NCBI GenBank assembly: GCA_027943245.1
Contig: JANDJZ010000111.1
Location: 45,995 to 109,994, forward strand
Direction: 5' to 3'
Source of the DNA: Acanthamoeba sp. SK_2022b
Taxonomy: Eukaryota > Discosea > Longamoebia > Acanthamoebidae
Length of the DNA stretch: 64,000 bases
The notes beneath the pieces were generated by a model. That model saw only the letters and a list, made by a program, of their open reading frames with translations. It made no database searches and was not told where the DNA came from. Positions 20,165 through 32,591 of the stretch are shown here, piece after piece (position 1 is the stretch's first letter; the number at the start of each line of letters is the position of its first letter). The position numbers were made by a program, and so were the translations under genes.

Positions 20165-21277
20165 AGCTCGCAGTCTTAGTCCACTTGCTATTCTCCCTCT
20201 CCTAAGTATATTCGAGGCGGCGATGCCCCTCCCTCGCCAGGTGTATGGCCTGGCAGATATTTGCAATAGACATATTTTATACTGAACTCCAATCCACATT
20301 CATCCAGTAGGCAATTAGACGGAGTAACAGAAGATCTGCCATCTGTGACAGACCTTATGCACGCCGTTGGTGTCGCGGTGTTCCGGCACGGACGTGGAGG
20401 AGGGTGAAGGTGAGGTAGACTCGCTCCTCGGGCATGTCTTCGAAGCACGTGCTGTCAGACACGCGCTATCATCGCAGTTGTTGGACGCAAGATGACAAAA
20501 AAGTGGTGATGAGGACCTCATGTGTGTGAGCGGCCTTAAAACGGTTAACAAGGTTGAAGGGCCAAGACCTTGACCTTGTGTGCCAAAGCTGGTTTCAGGA
20601 AATGAGTTTGTCATTTTTAAGTGAGTGGCGCTCAGAGGAGGCCAGGTAAAAATTAGAGAAGGCACATTGAGTGAGGCAGCAACACGGTGGTCTTTAGTAA
20701 AAGGCGAAAAACCAATACGTTATGCTGCTGCCTCTGTGCGTTGGCTTTCCCAGCTTCGCCGCCGCCACTTGGCCCAGCCGAGGTGACACAAAGTTATGGG
20801 CGCTACAACTCCGACCATAAGGAACTGGAGTTATCTGCCAGGGAGTGATAGTGAACCAAGGCTCCACTGTGCCCAGGTAGGTAGCGACACACGCGAGTTG
20901 CCGCCTACCCTGTAGGTGTTGCCCACTGTCAGGTGCTCATCTACTTGGCACTGACGGCCAGCCAATGGCGACTTCGCAGGCCTTACCGGACAAAAGCAGT
21001 AAGCAGGTCGAAAGGATGAGGGATGCAGGCATAAAACACACCTGTAGGCGCCGTTCATGCGCTCTCTAACAAAGAGAAGCTTGTCCTCAATGAATGCAGG
21101 TACGGCTGCGATTGACATGAACGCAGCTGGCGGCCGATACAGCCTAACAAGCCCTGGGAGTCTGCTTCGTATCTTCAGAAACAACGGTACAGTCCTGACT
21201 TTTCATCTCAAGCAAATGTCGCTACGTATACAACCAGTCCGCCTTGGACGGAGTGGCAAGTATTGCTTGCTGCTGGG
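20165..21277. other. Intergenic spacer, no assignable gene
   Basis: 1.1 kb between the lectin (+) and the 3' end of the coiled-coil gene (-). Minus-strand reading of 20830-21184 gives short stretches with protein-like composition (AAFMSIAAVPAFIEDKLLF; TVGNTYRVGGNSRV), but no start, splice plan or family can be supported. Composition is intermediate between genes and the AT-richer islands. Confidence 0.35.
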
Positions 21278-24200
21278 CTACTTGCCTCTGCCTTTCGGAC
21301 TTCCCCCACGACCACCGCCAGCCTTGCCGCCACGCCCTGAGCAGAAGTAAAGCCGAGCGACCCGTGTAAGCGTAGAGGCACGCAAATTCTCTTGGGAGAG
21401 GGAAAGCGCACCTCTTTGGGCAGCGGCAGCGGCGAGGTTGCCCATGGCCATCATGCCCGCACCGCCAGACGAGGCGGCCATGCGCCTGATCCGCTCGGCC
21501 TTCTCCTTGCGCTCCCGCTCCTCGCGTTCCTCCTCGGTCTCCTCCGGCTCCTGGGCTTCCTTGTTGGGGGTCTCCCCCAGCTCCTTGTCCCGCTTCTCCT
21601 CCAGCAGCTTCGCCGCGTTCTGTGTCTTGTGGGCACGCTTCGGCACCGCCCGATTGGCAGTCGGCTGTGAATAGGGTGGCGAAGCCGTGAGCCCAAAGCG
21701 CAACTTTGACCAACTCTGAACGAGAGTCACGTACGTGCGAGAGCTTGGGGGCAGTCGACTGCTTCGCATCAAGGGCCGCCCCGAGGACCGACTCTGCGCC
21801 TGCAATGAGGTGAGGGGAGATCTCAACGCTGTAGCTGAGGCCAGAACAATGAGCAGTACCGTTTGGCGAGGAGGCAGGCCTCGCGGCGAGCTTTGCCTTG
21901 AGCTCCTCGACCTCGCCGGCCAGCCGCGCGTTCTCAGCTTCGAGCTTGGCCTTGTCATCGGCCGATCCGGGGGCGGGGCTATTGTTGGTCTGAGCTGCAG
22001 ACTTCTTGAGGGCCTCGATCTGCTCCCGCAGCTGCTGCTTCTCGGCCTCGGCCTTGCGCAGCAGCTCGTCCTTGGCCTTGAGCTGCTGTTCGACCGCTGC
22101 GCCAGCGCTTTCGGCAGACTGCGCATGGGCCTGCTTGGCACTCTTGAGCTCGGCCACCTCCTTGTGCAGCTCCTCCTGGGCCTTGGCGCTCTTGGCGCTC
22201 TCGGTCTCGAACGACTTGAGCTTGGCCCTGAGCGTCTCCAGCTCGGACTTGGCCTTAGCGTGCTCGTCGTCGGCCGACTTGAGCTTGGCCTTCTGGGCGT
22301 CTATCACCTGCAGCAGCTCCTTCTCCCTGGCCTGGGCCTTCTTGTCGACGTCGCCGGCCTGGGTGGTCTTAGCCTTCTCGGCGTCGGCAAGTCGAGCCTC
22401 GAGCTGCTTGACTGTGGCCGTGAGCTGCCTCACCTCCTCCTCGCGCGACTTTTTGTCGTTTTGCGCGAGCGCCTTCTCCTTTTCGAGCGTGGCCACCCTG
22501 GCGTTGAGCGCGTCGAGCTTTCCGTCTCCGTCGGCCTTGAGGTCCTGCGCCGCTTTGTCGCGCGCACGCTCGGCATTCCGTACGTTCTCGCGCAGCTGGG
22601 TAACCTGCGATTCGAGCTCGGCCTGTTCCTTGAGCAGGTTGGCCTTCTCCTTCTCGAACTTGGCTGTCATCGCCTTGATCTGCGCGTCGTGCTGCTTGGC
22701 CACGTCGTCGCTTGTGGTGGCGGTCTTGGTGTTCGCCGACTTGAGCTTGTCCTCGAGCGCCTGGAGGTCTTCCTCAAGCTCCTCCTTTTCGATCTGCAGC
22801 AGTTTCCTCTCCTTCTCGAGCTTGGTGTTGGCCAGCTTGACATCCTCGAGGTCTTCGCCGAGCTTGGTCACGTCCTCTCCTAGTCGCTTGGCGCGAGCAT
22901 CGGCCTCCTTGGCTCTGTCGGCCTCCTTGGCCAGCTTCCCGGTCAGCTGCGCGACCTCGGCCTTGAGCGCGTCCGACGCTCCGCTGGCCGAGCCAATGCC
23001 GGCCTTAAACTTCTTCTCCCACTCTGTTGTCGACACATCACTGGTGAGTGTGCGCGCCTCTGCACGCGCGCCTGCCGGAGCGGAGGCTGGGTGTACCGGA
23101 GGCGAGGTTGTCAGCTTTGCGGCCGTGTTCTTCAGCCTTTTCGCGGCGGGCCCGCTCGGCTTCGACTTCGCGCTTAAGCTTATCGGCCTGCGCGCGCATC
23201 TCGTCGAGTTCGCGCGCGGCGTTCTTCTCGCGCACCGACGCCGCACGCTGGTCGCGGCTCTGAGCCTCTTCCTGCTTGCTCTCGAGATCGGCCAGCAGGT
23301 CCTTGAGCCGTCGCACTTCGCGTTCCTTCTCCTCCTTCTCTCGCTTCTCGCTCTCCCACCGCTTCTCCAGCTCCCTCAGCTTGCGCTCGCCGTCGCCGTC
23401 GGCCTGCTTAGCCTCCGAGGTACGGAGGCTGCCGCCGCGGCTCTGCAGTTCGGCGGTCTTGCGGTGCGCGTCGTCGAGGTCGTGCTCGAGTCGCTTGACC
23501 TCGCGCTCGAGGTCCGTGCGCCGCTGCTTCTCGGTCTCAGCCCGCCGCTCACACTCCTTGAGCTCGCGCTGCAGCCTGTCCCGCTCCCTGTGCACTTTGT
23601 CGCTCTCCCTCTCCAACGTCTCGCGCTCCCTGAACAGACAGCCAACGTCTATCAGCGCCTGAACACCAAACCATGCAGCCTCAGTTAACCGAGACAGGTG
23701 GCGGTTCACCTGGTGAGCTCGTCGATTCGTGCGTTGGCGGATTCCTCCTTGACGGTGGCATGGCCGAGCCGGATTTCGAGGGACTCCTTCTCGCGCACGA
23801 CCCTGTCTAGGTAGTCCTCGTCCATCGCTGCACGGTGGGCGGCGTCGTGCTGCTCGCGCTGGCTCTTGGAGCGGGTGTGAAGGTCCTCCAGCTGGCCACG
23901 CACCACGCGCAGCTCCTCCTCCAGCCTTCGCCGCGCCTCGCGCTCCTCCTTCCTGTCCAGCTCGGCTCGCTCGTGCTGCTCCCTGACGTACTTGAGCTCC
24001 GAACGGAGCTTGTCCGCGCTGCGCTGGGCCGAGGCGTGCTCGAGCTCGACCTCGGTCACCCGCGCCGCCACCGCGTCCAGCTTGCGCACCTCCGACTCCA
24101 AGCGGGCCCGTGCTGCGTGCGCACAGAGAAGCAGAGACAAACGCATGAGAACGACTCCGAGCCAAAGGAAACCAGAGGGGTCAGGCGTCCTACCATCTAG

Positions 24201-25152
24201 CAGCCGGCTTACGTGGTCCTTGGCGTCCTTGAGGTCGCGCTCGAGCTTCGTTCGTTCTTTGGTCGATTGAGCGCAGGTACGGCGCAGTTCCGAATCCACG
24301 GCGTCCTTCTCGTTCTGCAATGCATCTCTGTGTGTTCAACAAGCGACGGACCGGTGAGCACGTAAATGGTGGTAGTGCTGGTGAGGAGGCAAGTGAAACA
24401 TATCCACAAAGGAGGGTAAAGGAACCTGGCAGTGCGTTCGTACTGCAACATCTCGTTGGCTTGCTCAAGACGACGCTGCAGGGTGTTCTGCACCCGCTCG
24501 AGTCGAGCTTCGGCTGCGAGGTTGAGTCGATCAGCAAATCGGTCAAGATACAAACTTTGATTTCATGATACAAATACAAATAAAACAAAATAACAAAATG
24601 AATAATAAACCTACCGCGGTGACGGTGTTCGTTGAGAAGCCGCTTCAGTTCGGTGGCCTCATGCTGGTGACGGCGGGCGTAGTCGTCGGCCTGGCGTTGG
24701 AGCCTCGTCAGGGCGGCCCTCACCGTCGCCAGCTCGCGCTCGCGCTCCTCTAGCGCCTGCGCCGTGCGCGCCCAACGTCCGCTCTGCTCCTCGTCGTAGC
24801 GGGCCTTGAGCTCCTCGTAACGCTTCGTCACCCACGTGTGCTGGACGTCCATTTCCGCCGTACGTCGCCTCTCCTCCCTCAGCTCTTCGCCCAATCGCTC
24901 CCTCTCCCTGCTAGCCTCGCGCGCCTCTGCCACAGAGGCGGCTCGCTGATCGTTGGCCCGCCTCTGGGCGGCGTCGTATGCCAGGCCGAGGCGCTGGTGC
25001 TCGACGTCGCGAGCTCTACACTCCTTGAGGTGGGCGTCGAGCGCTGCGGCGTCGGCCTTGGTGCGCTGCTCGAGGGCGCGCAGTTGGGTCATGAGCTCGC
25101 GATTCTGATGTTCGAGCTCCGTCAGGGACTCACCGTCCCGAGAATCGGCCAT
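21278..25152 (-). CDS. Large coiled-coil protein, unknown function
   Basis: The ATG at 25152 (MADSRDGESLTELEHQNREL) begins an almost continuous heptad-rich coiled coil of over 1,000 residues (for example RLEQANEMLQYERTAR, KLERDLKDAKDHVSRLLD, VREKESLEIRLGHATV, EKRWESEKREKEEKEREVRR, KLLQIEKEELEEDLQALED, AEVAQLTGKLAKEADRAKE). No motor, FERM, GRIP or kinase motif is seen. The C-terminus changes to Ala-rich (MMAMGNLAAAAAQR) and ends in an RGG-like tail (GRGGKAGGGRGGSPKGRGK) after a last intron, with TAG at 21278-21280. RGG tails bind RNA or are arginine-methylated in known proteins; their use here is unknown. A reading-frame change near 23060-23096 needs a very short intron (37 nt, or 25 nt) or a sequence error. 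Function could be cytoskeletal or scaffold. Confidence 0.7.
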
Positions 25153-25682
25153 CTTTTACACGGCGAGATTTTGATCGAAGAAAACGAAACGATTAAGAGA
25201 ATAACCACAATCCAGTCGTGCGTCTTCACGCGTACGCTAGAGGTTGCCTCTTGTGCAGACACTTGAGCTTCCGGTGCCGTTGTTTCGGAGTTCATTTCTG
25301 CCGACAACCGAAAAATGGAAAAAAGAAACAAAAGTGAAAAGGCTTTATAAGGGCTGTTTTCTTCAAGGTAAAACAACGGTACGGAGCACAACCACTTTCG
25401 TAAGGCTTGCATTGCGCGGAAAACTCCTGTGGGCAACATGGACGTGAAGGGACTCACGGAGCGTGGGTTGACGAGAACGAATGAGAACTGACAGAACCGC
25501 AAGCTGACTGCGCGAAATTCTGCCGAATTGCTAGTGCATTTTGTCCGTTGGTCATTCTCACTCCGCCCGAAGGTACAAAAAGACATGAGTGCAGTGGGTT
25601 CTCATCATCGCCAAACACTCAACCACGCTCCACCTCAACCCTCTACAGCACCCTCAACTCTCACATCACACACATCACAGCC
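25153..25682. promoter_or_regulatory. Divergent promoter region between coiled-coil and WH2 genes
   Basis: 530 bp separate the two start codons (25152 minus, 25683 plus). A TTTATAA sequence at 25344-25350 reads as a TATA-like element on either strand. It lies too far from either ATG to assign without transcript data. No exon is seen. Confidence 0.3.
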
Positions 25683-26783
25683 ATGTACAAGATGGACACC
25701 GCCAAGCTCCACGCCCAAGAGCGCCTTTCCGAGTACAAGGATTCGGTTGTCGATGCAGTCGACCAGCTCGTGGATGAGCTCAAACAACGCACAGAGGATG
25801 CGTTGCACTCCGTCAAGCACTCACTTTCCCACCCCGACCGGCTGCTCGACTCCATCGGTGAGAACGTAGACCGCGTGTTCTCAGCGCGCACGGTCGACAC
25901 CATCAAGGACGCCATTGAGACCGACGCCGCCTACGCAGTCGCCTTCAAGGATCAGCTGGTCGGTGGCGTCAAGGAAGCCATGGGCCACCTCATTCGCGAC
26001 GGCCAGCTTGCACGCGAGGGCCACCGCCAGGTGAACAAGGGCAAGTCCGAAGTGGCCCTCCACCACTCGCTCGCCGAGGAGAAGAAGTACCAGAAGCAGC
26101 GCGCACAGATTGTCTCCACGCTGCTTCAGCGCGAGTCGCTCCTCAACCAGATCGTGTGCGCCGGCGGCTTCGATCGCTTCCGCACCTCTATGCGTCACGT
26201 TGAGGTGCGCGAGCGCGACTCGACGGCCTTCTTCGCCGACCTCTACCCCAAGGGCCAGACTTTCTCGCTCAAGACCTTCGACGTGCAGCCGTTGCTCAAG
26301 GATATCCGCGAGAAGAACACGCCCAAGCCCATGGTCCTCGTGGTCACTCGCGAGCGCGACCCCATCAGGTCGATCCCGTTCACCAAGAAGCAGCTGGCCG
26401 CCTTCAAGAACATCACCAACGACACGAGGCGCGCCGACCTGCTCGCCGCCATCCGCCGAAGTGACGTCCAGAAGCTGCGCGCCGTGCCCTTCGCCAAGAT
26501 CAGCGATAGATCCCAGGTGCGACTCGACCTCTTGCATGGCCTCCACAATGCCGACGAGAGCCGCCAGGGCGTGTTGCGCGACATCGTGGGCATGCACGGC
26601 CGTCAGCAGAAGCAGCAGCTTATCCACGTGAACGAGATCGACGACAAGGCCTCTCCTTCGGCCTTCTTCGAGAAGAACGGGTTCGAGGGCGTGCACAAGC
26701 AGTACGAGATCAAGTCGATGGAGGACATGAAGGAGAGCCTAGGCTCCGAGGCCCGCCAGGGCACCGCCCTTACCCACATCTAA
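25683..26783 (+). CDS. WH2-motif actin-binding protein, intronless
   Basis: A single exon of 366 residues from ATG 25683 to TAA 26781-26783. The N-terminal half is helical and charged (YKDSVVDAVDQLVDELKQRT). Residues 252-267 read DLLAAIRRSDVQKLRAV, which fits the WH2 pattern (amphipathic LLxxI helix, then LK/RxV) that binds monomeric actin. A weaker LLKDIREKNTPKPMV occurs at residues 204-218, and LLHGLHNADES at about 283-293. WH2 proteins sequester or nucleate actin. Acanthamoeba has the related small protein actobindin, but this protein is much larger and mostly of unknown fold. It is one of very few intronless genes here and has strong codon bias toward C/G endings, suggesting high expression. 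The family call rests mainly on one good motif. Confidence 0.6.
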   Translation: MYKMDTAKLHAQERLSEYKDSVVDAVDQLVDELKQRTEDALHSVKHSLSHPDRLLDSIGENVDRVFSARTVDTIKDAIETDAAYAVAFKDQLVGGVKEAMGHLIRDGQLAREGHRQVNKGKSEVALHHSLAEEKKYQKQRAQIVSTLLQRESLLNQIVCAGGFDRFRTSMRHVEVRERDSTAFFADLYPKGQTFSLKTFDVQPLLKDIREKNTPKPMVLVVTRERDPIRSIPFTKKQLAAFKNITNDTRRADLLAAIRRSDVQKLRAVPFAKISDRSQVRLDLLHGLHNADESRQGVLRDIVGMHGRQQKQQLIHVNEIDDKASPSAFFEKNGFEGVHKQYEIKSMEDMKESLGSEARQGTALTHI

Positions 26784-27023
26784 ACGATCTCTCCTACAAC
26801 TTTCAACTTCCTCTTTTTCTACTACTCGCTTCGGCCATGTGGATAGCTTCTCGCCGACCCCCTCTCTTCCTCATCTTCGCTGACGCAGAGCGTCACTCTC
26901 TCGCTGTACATTTTTTGATCAATTACAAAAGCGCTTTTTTTACCCACACTCAACTCGCGTGCATGAGAGCTGGGTACATGTATGTGCATTCTTGTGTAAA
27001 CGTTGCGTGAGGGGGAAAGTAGT

Positions 27024-30000
27024 CTACGTGCGTGGTTCGAGACGGAGGGAAATATCCCAAAGGAGCTTGTCGTCGTAGGGGACAACCCCCTGCATTCGCT
27101 GCCGCATGTCTGGCTGATTCTTGCCCTCCTCGCTCTGCGCGGAATTGCTTCGTCGCAGCGGAGAGTCCACGTCGGGAGCCTTCCACGGGCTGTCGCGCGC
27201 TGCATTGACATCGCCGTCGGCCTCCTTCCCGATGATCTGGCTCTGGCTCTTCCCTTTCATGCCGTTCTTGCTTCTCCACCCGTCCCTGTCGCTCTTCTCA
27301 GGATTCACCTCTCCTGCTCGCGGCTCTGCGAAGATGGCGAAGCCCCGCAGAGTAATGCCTTCGACCCACCGCCGGTAGGGTTCCACCGGCACGAAGTTGT
27401 ACTTGTGCTCCCTAAACCTGATCATCTCCGAGAAGATCGACGCCTGCACGTCCAATGACATCAGTAATGCTCACCACTCGAAATGCAGACAATCAACAAT
27501 CATAGAATCACACACCTCTATCCTCTTCTTGGCAAAGTTGACCATGCCATTGGCAATCGTCTCTGGGACTTGTGAGAGGTGCTCGAGGTCGATGATGTAA
27601 ATGGCGATATAGGGGATGAGGCCATAGATCTCCTCGCTCGACGCCTTGCGCTTGTCGTCGCCGCTCGCGTCGTCCTCGCGGCTGAGGCCCACCCTATAGC
27701 GCTCGGCCTTATTGAAGTTCTCGTTCCACGCTTCTCGTTGCATCTCGCGCAGAAGCTTGTACGAATTGTCGGGCGAGATGAGACCGCTGAGCTCATCGAA
27801 CGCCTTCTTCTCCTTCTTGTTCACTAACTGCACGGCGCGGATCACGCGGAATGTGGAATGCATCAGAGGCAAATGTAGAAGGAGGGGCAGCGGGGCGATC
27901 TCGCACCTTCCACGTCTTCTTCAGACGGTTGATGGAGCTGTGATTGAGTCCGCATAGGATGGCCGACATGTCGAAGAAATTGTTGTACCCAAAGCAGGCC
28001 TGCAAGATGAGGAACGGACAGGTGAGAAGCCCCCATCGTGAAGGCAAAGCAGGACAGCCTAGAGGGAAAACTAACCTTCGCCAAGTTGATGAGCTTGCGC
28101 AGAGCAGCCACACGTTGAGGCAAGACACCATAGCTGAGCACCTCGCGAGTAACCCACTTAGCCACCTGGCGGAAGTAACAAATCGTGAGGCGCCAAAGAC
28201 TCAGAGCACGCAGGTGCCCCATGTGCGCACCTCGTCCCAGCGATTGAGAAAGTTGAAGATTCCGAGGAAGGATGTAGTGATGGCCATCTTCCTGTGGGCT
28301 TGCATGTAGCCCACCAGCCGAGTCGGAGTAATTTGCCTGCGTCGTTGTAAAAAAGGAGTTGGTGCGCAGTCACAACGAACACGTCGAAGGCAGTGTCCTC
28401 CGCGGAGGTGCACCTGTAGAGGAATTCGGAGTAGAGCGTGAACTGACGTGCGAGCTCGATGGCGTCGATATCCATCAGGTCTAATGTGTCAACTGTCGGA
28501 AGACGACCGGGAACGCGTGGAATGGGAGGATTGCAGGCCCATCGACTCTGCCCGAGGAGAGATGGGGAAGGGTCAACACCACCGCGTGGAAAACTATGCT
28601 AGCCAATACGGATGACGGTCTGCACACCTTATGGGAGAAGCGGTAGAAGAGGTCGCTGGCGACCTTGAACTGCGATCGGCGGTCTCTCTTCTCAAGCGTG
28701 CGAATGATGTTTTGTTGGATCATCTTGTTGCCAAGTGCGACCACCTCGGCCGTCGAGTCCATTCCCAGCTTGTGGCGACACCAGTCCACAAAGTCCATGC
28801 CTGTTACCCTCACAGAGCAGCGGCCGGACCGCCGTGAGCGATCACTAGAAAGCGAGGGGGCAACATCTCTAGGACGCTGTACCGTTGAAAGAGCGAACGT
28901 ATTTCTTGCCCTTCTTGTGGAAGATTTGGGTGGCAACGCCCATGTCCTCGCGCTCCATGACCACCAGAATCTCGGAAAGTGGCGAGTTTTTGCCCACCAG
29001 CACCTCATGCGCCTGGTCCGCACGTCAGACAGAAGTAACTTCAAGTCAATGAATCGTTCGACTGAAAGATTGGGCAGAGCGAATGAACGAGTACCTGCTC
29101 AAGCACCAGGCACTTGATTGCTTCGTAGTGCTGCTCGTTGGGTTGATGCACGCGCAGGGTATGCTCGACGAAATGCAGCATTCGGGCCAACAGGCGCGGG
29201 TCGTCTTCAAAGTCGTAGTAGTGGTTGGCCAACCACTTGCGCAAGACGTTGAGCACACGCAGCTGCAGCAGCGGAAGGTACTTGTCGTAGAGCATGTGTG
29301 ACGACGATAGCGGCGGCGGAGCAGCCACCGAGTTGGTGGTCGAAAGCTCGATATCCTTGGCAATGGACGGCGGGGGCAAGTTGTAGCGGTCGATCAGAAA
29401 ATCGAGCAGGTCTTCGGGCTGGGCGAACGAGCGGAACGAACAGAGAAAGTCGTCCACGAATTGTCGGTCTGTGGGAGGATTTGGAACATGAGGGAACTCT
29501 ACTCAGTTGGGGGCATTCTAGGGCGGTGAAAAGCGGACCCTGCACTTCGCAGTCGGCCAAGTGAGACATGAGTCGGTCGACCTCGCCGCCAATGATGACC
29601 TCCTTACCCTCCTTGATAGCCACCTTGAGGCCCCGCTTCCAGTCGTCGGCCAACAGCGACGGGCTGGAGTTGTCGCCCTGATCGTGACGAATCGTTGGCG
29701 GTGTGAGCATAGTTCCTGTACGTGAGTATAGATCTAGAGACCCGTGCGTGATAGATTGTACCTGCTGCTTCCTCTCCTTGCGCTGGCCTTCTTTCTGAAG
29801 AAGGGACTTGAACGCAAACGAGTCGTAGAGTGTCACACCAGGGTAGGGATTGTCGCCTCGATCGGCGACAGGGGACCGCACCCCGGAGCCGGTCGATTCG
29901 GCTGCAGCGCATATCGCCGCAGCGATGACCCCGCCGTTGGGCGGCAGGCGTAGCTCCTCCATTTCAGCATTCTCGCCGCCGCCGGGACTGACACTCTGCT

Positions 30001-31929
30001 TGCGAGGATCAAGGTCAGCCAACTCTGCCTCGACATCGTTGCGATGATTGACAAAGGGCCCAGGGCGGACCGAATGGATGGGAAGACTATGTCGCTGCAG
30101 CCTGGGCGAATAGGAAGAGCGTAGAGGCTCCTGTGGAATAGGCAACGGCTGTCTTGGCCCCGATGGACGCGCCAGTAGCTCGGTCGAAGGAAGCTGGCCG
30201 AATGGAACGGTCTCTGCTTTGTATCCGCCCCGTGGCGTCTGCACAATTGCCTTGAAGCTCCGAAATTCGTTGAAGAGCTCGTAGTCTAGGGAGTTGTTGT
30301 GATTGGTTTAGTTGTGTTTGCCTTAACCACACCACTAATCGCGGATCCCGGCTTTAAGTACCAGAAGCCTGCTGCAGCTTCCACCTGGGCGAGCGTTCGA
30401 CCTGGCCCCGCTTGTTCTCGTCGCGCCACTCGCGTGACTGCCAATAGAGCGGAACATACTCGTACGACTGTTTGCCGCCCCTGTAACGCTCGGATCAGCC
30501 CCGTCCTCATCACCATGCCTTAGGATCTCACCCACATACCATTCGCTGGTCCCCTGCACGACCATGGACTTGCGGTGGCTAAGCACCATCTCTGCCGTCC
30601 ACGCTCGTCTGTCCCTGTTGAGAGTTGCCGCCTCACCGCTTGAGAACGCGTTGCCGAGAGAGATGTTGGAGCATGGCGGAGAGGAGTCGCGTACATGGTA
30701 GGGCCTCTGCGGGGAGAGATGAGCCCGCTGCTGAGCCGCTGCTGCTCGCGGAAGAGGCTGTTCTTGTAAAAGTTATAGAAGCGGCCCTTGCTGCCCTCCT
30801 TCTCGTCAGCCGTCTCGTTGGCCGTGGCGTGGCGCTCATTCTCACTCTCGCTCTCGCTCTCGCTATCGGTTGGCCGGTCGTCAGCTTCGCTCCCTACATG
30901 CTCTCCCTGCTCGCTGCAGTCGTCCTCCCAGCTGGAGTCACTCGATGACGGCGAGGAGTAATCGACATCGCTGCCCTCCCCATCATCATCATCATCATCA
31001 TCATCATCAGTGGTCTCTGTATCGCTCCGGCGGTCCTCGCTCCTCTCCTCGCCGCCCGGTCGGCGTCGCTTGTCCCATCCCATCTTGGACTGCAGCTCAT
31101 CCCTCGAACAGAAACTGAGCTCGCTTGTTCCTGGCCCCGCATCGCTCTCCTCACCGCCTGTGGTGGCTTGCACGCTGCTCTTGCCCGAGGTCGTCTCGTG
31201 CTTGGCGGGGGCCTCGTCGTCTGATCCATCATCCTCGATGTCGCCGTCGTCAGTGTCGCTGCTCTCCACCTCCGCCCGACCGCGCCTCCTGCTCCCTCCC
31301 CGCGTTCGCTGCCTCTGCGACCGTGTCCTCAGCTCTTTCGGCAGCGGTCGCGTAGCGTTCCTGTACGGCCTAGGGGCGCGCACGCCGGTTGTCCCGCTCT
31401 CTGCGCTCCGCAGCGCAGCCGCTATCTTGGCGTCGCGAATTTTCTGAATTTCGAGGCCCAGCTGGTCGGGCACACGGCTTCCCGCGCTTTTCGCTGAGGG
31501 TCGTGCGGCGTCTCGTGCTGGCGTCATGAGTTGAGGCGGACGAGGATGATGGCGCTTGGCGCGCCGGCTCTTCTGCTTGGGCGAGCGCTCGCTGGCTTCC
31601 TTCATGCGCTCGAGGTGATTTTGTAGGAGGGCGCGAAGGCGCAAGTTCTCCTGCTCGAAGTATCTTATCGATTGTTCATGGGATGGGGAGGGAGATGAAG
31701 AGGAGCTTCGGGATAACGCGGAGCTAGGCTTCGTAGTAATTGCCCCACTTTGCAGCACGCCAGGACTGTCGTCAAGATCGCGCACCACACGTCGCCGGTG
31801 CCACCTCTGCTCCTCCTCTTCCTTCTCTTGCTCTTCCGTCCTCGCCACCACCTCACGCTTCATCTCGAGAAAGAGCTCATCCAACGCCGCACTCGATGGG
31901 CTCATCTTGTGCAGGTGCGTCAGCTTCAT
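27024..31929 (-). CDS. Ras guanine nucleotide exchange factor: RasGEF_N-DEP-RasGEF
   Basis: A multi-exon minus-strand gene. Exon 1 (31929-30695) encodes a disordered, charged N-terminus with a poly-Asp run. Introns 30694-30615, 30539-30481 and 30361-30286 all keep phase. The RasGEF N-terminal domain starts near VIIGGEVDRLMSHLADCEVQ and continues DRQFVDDFLCSFRSFAQPED (splice 29539/29468). A DEP-like domain follows (GMDFVDWCRHKLGMDSTAEV ... FKVASDLFYRFSHK). The catalytic CDC25 domain has IDAIELARQFTLYSEFLYR, ITPTRLVGYMQAHRKM, EVAKWVTREVLSYGVLPQR, FFDMSAILCGLNHSSINRLK and EIYGLIPYIAIYIIDLEHLS. The stop is at 27024-27026. It activates Ras-type GTPases. The domain order resembles the Gef family of Dictyostelium. 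The opposite activity (RasGAP) is encoded 22 kb away. The exon 1 start could be a later Met (MSPSSAALDE). Confidence 0.88.
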
Positions 31930-32591
31930 CGTGTGGTGCTAGGTGCTGCTCTTATTCGCTGCAGCGAACACCTGAAGGCAAAGAGGTCAGCGCTGTAGTC
32001 CGTTGCAGCTATCCTCGCCACAAGAAGAAGGGCGAGTGGGAACAAGAGGGTGGCAAGGAGTGAACAGCAAGCAAACCAAGCGACCAGGCTTGCCGCAAAT
32101 AAGTCAACTTGGTCACCGTAATTCCTATCTCTCTTCCCGTTTCTCGCCCTGCTTTGGTCAAGCGGCAGGAGAGGAGAAGAGGAGAAGAGCTGTACCTAGG
32201 CCTGGCCCTGGCCCAATGCTGCACCGTTTGAGATAGAAAGCTGGGAGGTGGCGAAGAAGGAGCCAGGCGGGTGCGGCCAGGGCTGATAAGGGCAACTCTA
32301 CTCTACAGTGCCAAGGAGAGAGGATGGGGAGTGGTGAGGCGGTACTCTTGGTGAAAGCTGCAGAAATGTCCACCCACCCACAAGGCGGGCGAAGACGTGG
32401 AGTGGAGGCGGCGCTGCTGTGCACCGGCGCCTTCCGGTGCGTTGGCGCACGACTGTGCGACCGCACCCGGTGGTCTCCACACATTTACGGACTTGTTCAT
32501 TACTTGTGTTCGAAGAATTAAAAATGAATATCCTAAATAAAACGATCGTTTCGCGACGAACCAGCAAGGTAAAGAGGACAGTTACTGCAGC
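31930..32591. promoter_or_regulatory. Divergent promoter region between RasGEF and RBR ligase genes
   Basis: 660 bp head-to-head spacer. No convincing exon is seen. A possible acceptor CTGCAG stands directly before the ATG at 32592, so a 5' UTR intron in the RBR gene is possible. Confidence 0.35.

Noticed and set aside
20831..21184. 117-codon minus-strand frame as a gene
   Set aside because: It crosses what look like splice-type and frame breaks, has no family similarity and no consistent start and stop plan.
21735..23688. Two long plus-strand open frames of 382 and 560 codons
   Set aside because: They are Leu/Ser-rich antisense shadows of the GC-biased coiled-coil gene; the minus-strand frame has heptads, exons and proper ends.
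29700..29762. Intron between 29761 and about 29715 in the RasGEF gene
   Set aside because: The candidate acceptors break phase, while the exon reads through without a stop into the RasGEF N-terminal domain.
30600..30655. 22-nt intron (GTGAGG...CAACAG) in the RasGEF gene
   Set aside because: It does not keep phase; the 80-nt intron 30694-30615 does and leads into TAEMVLSHRKSM.
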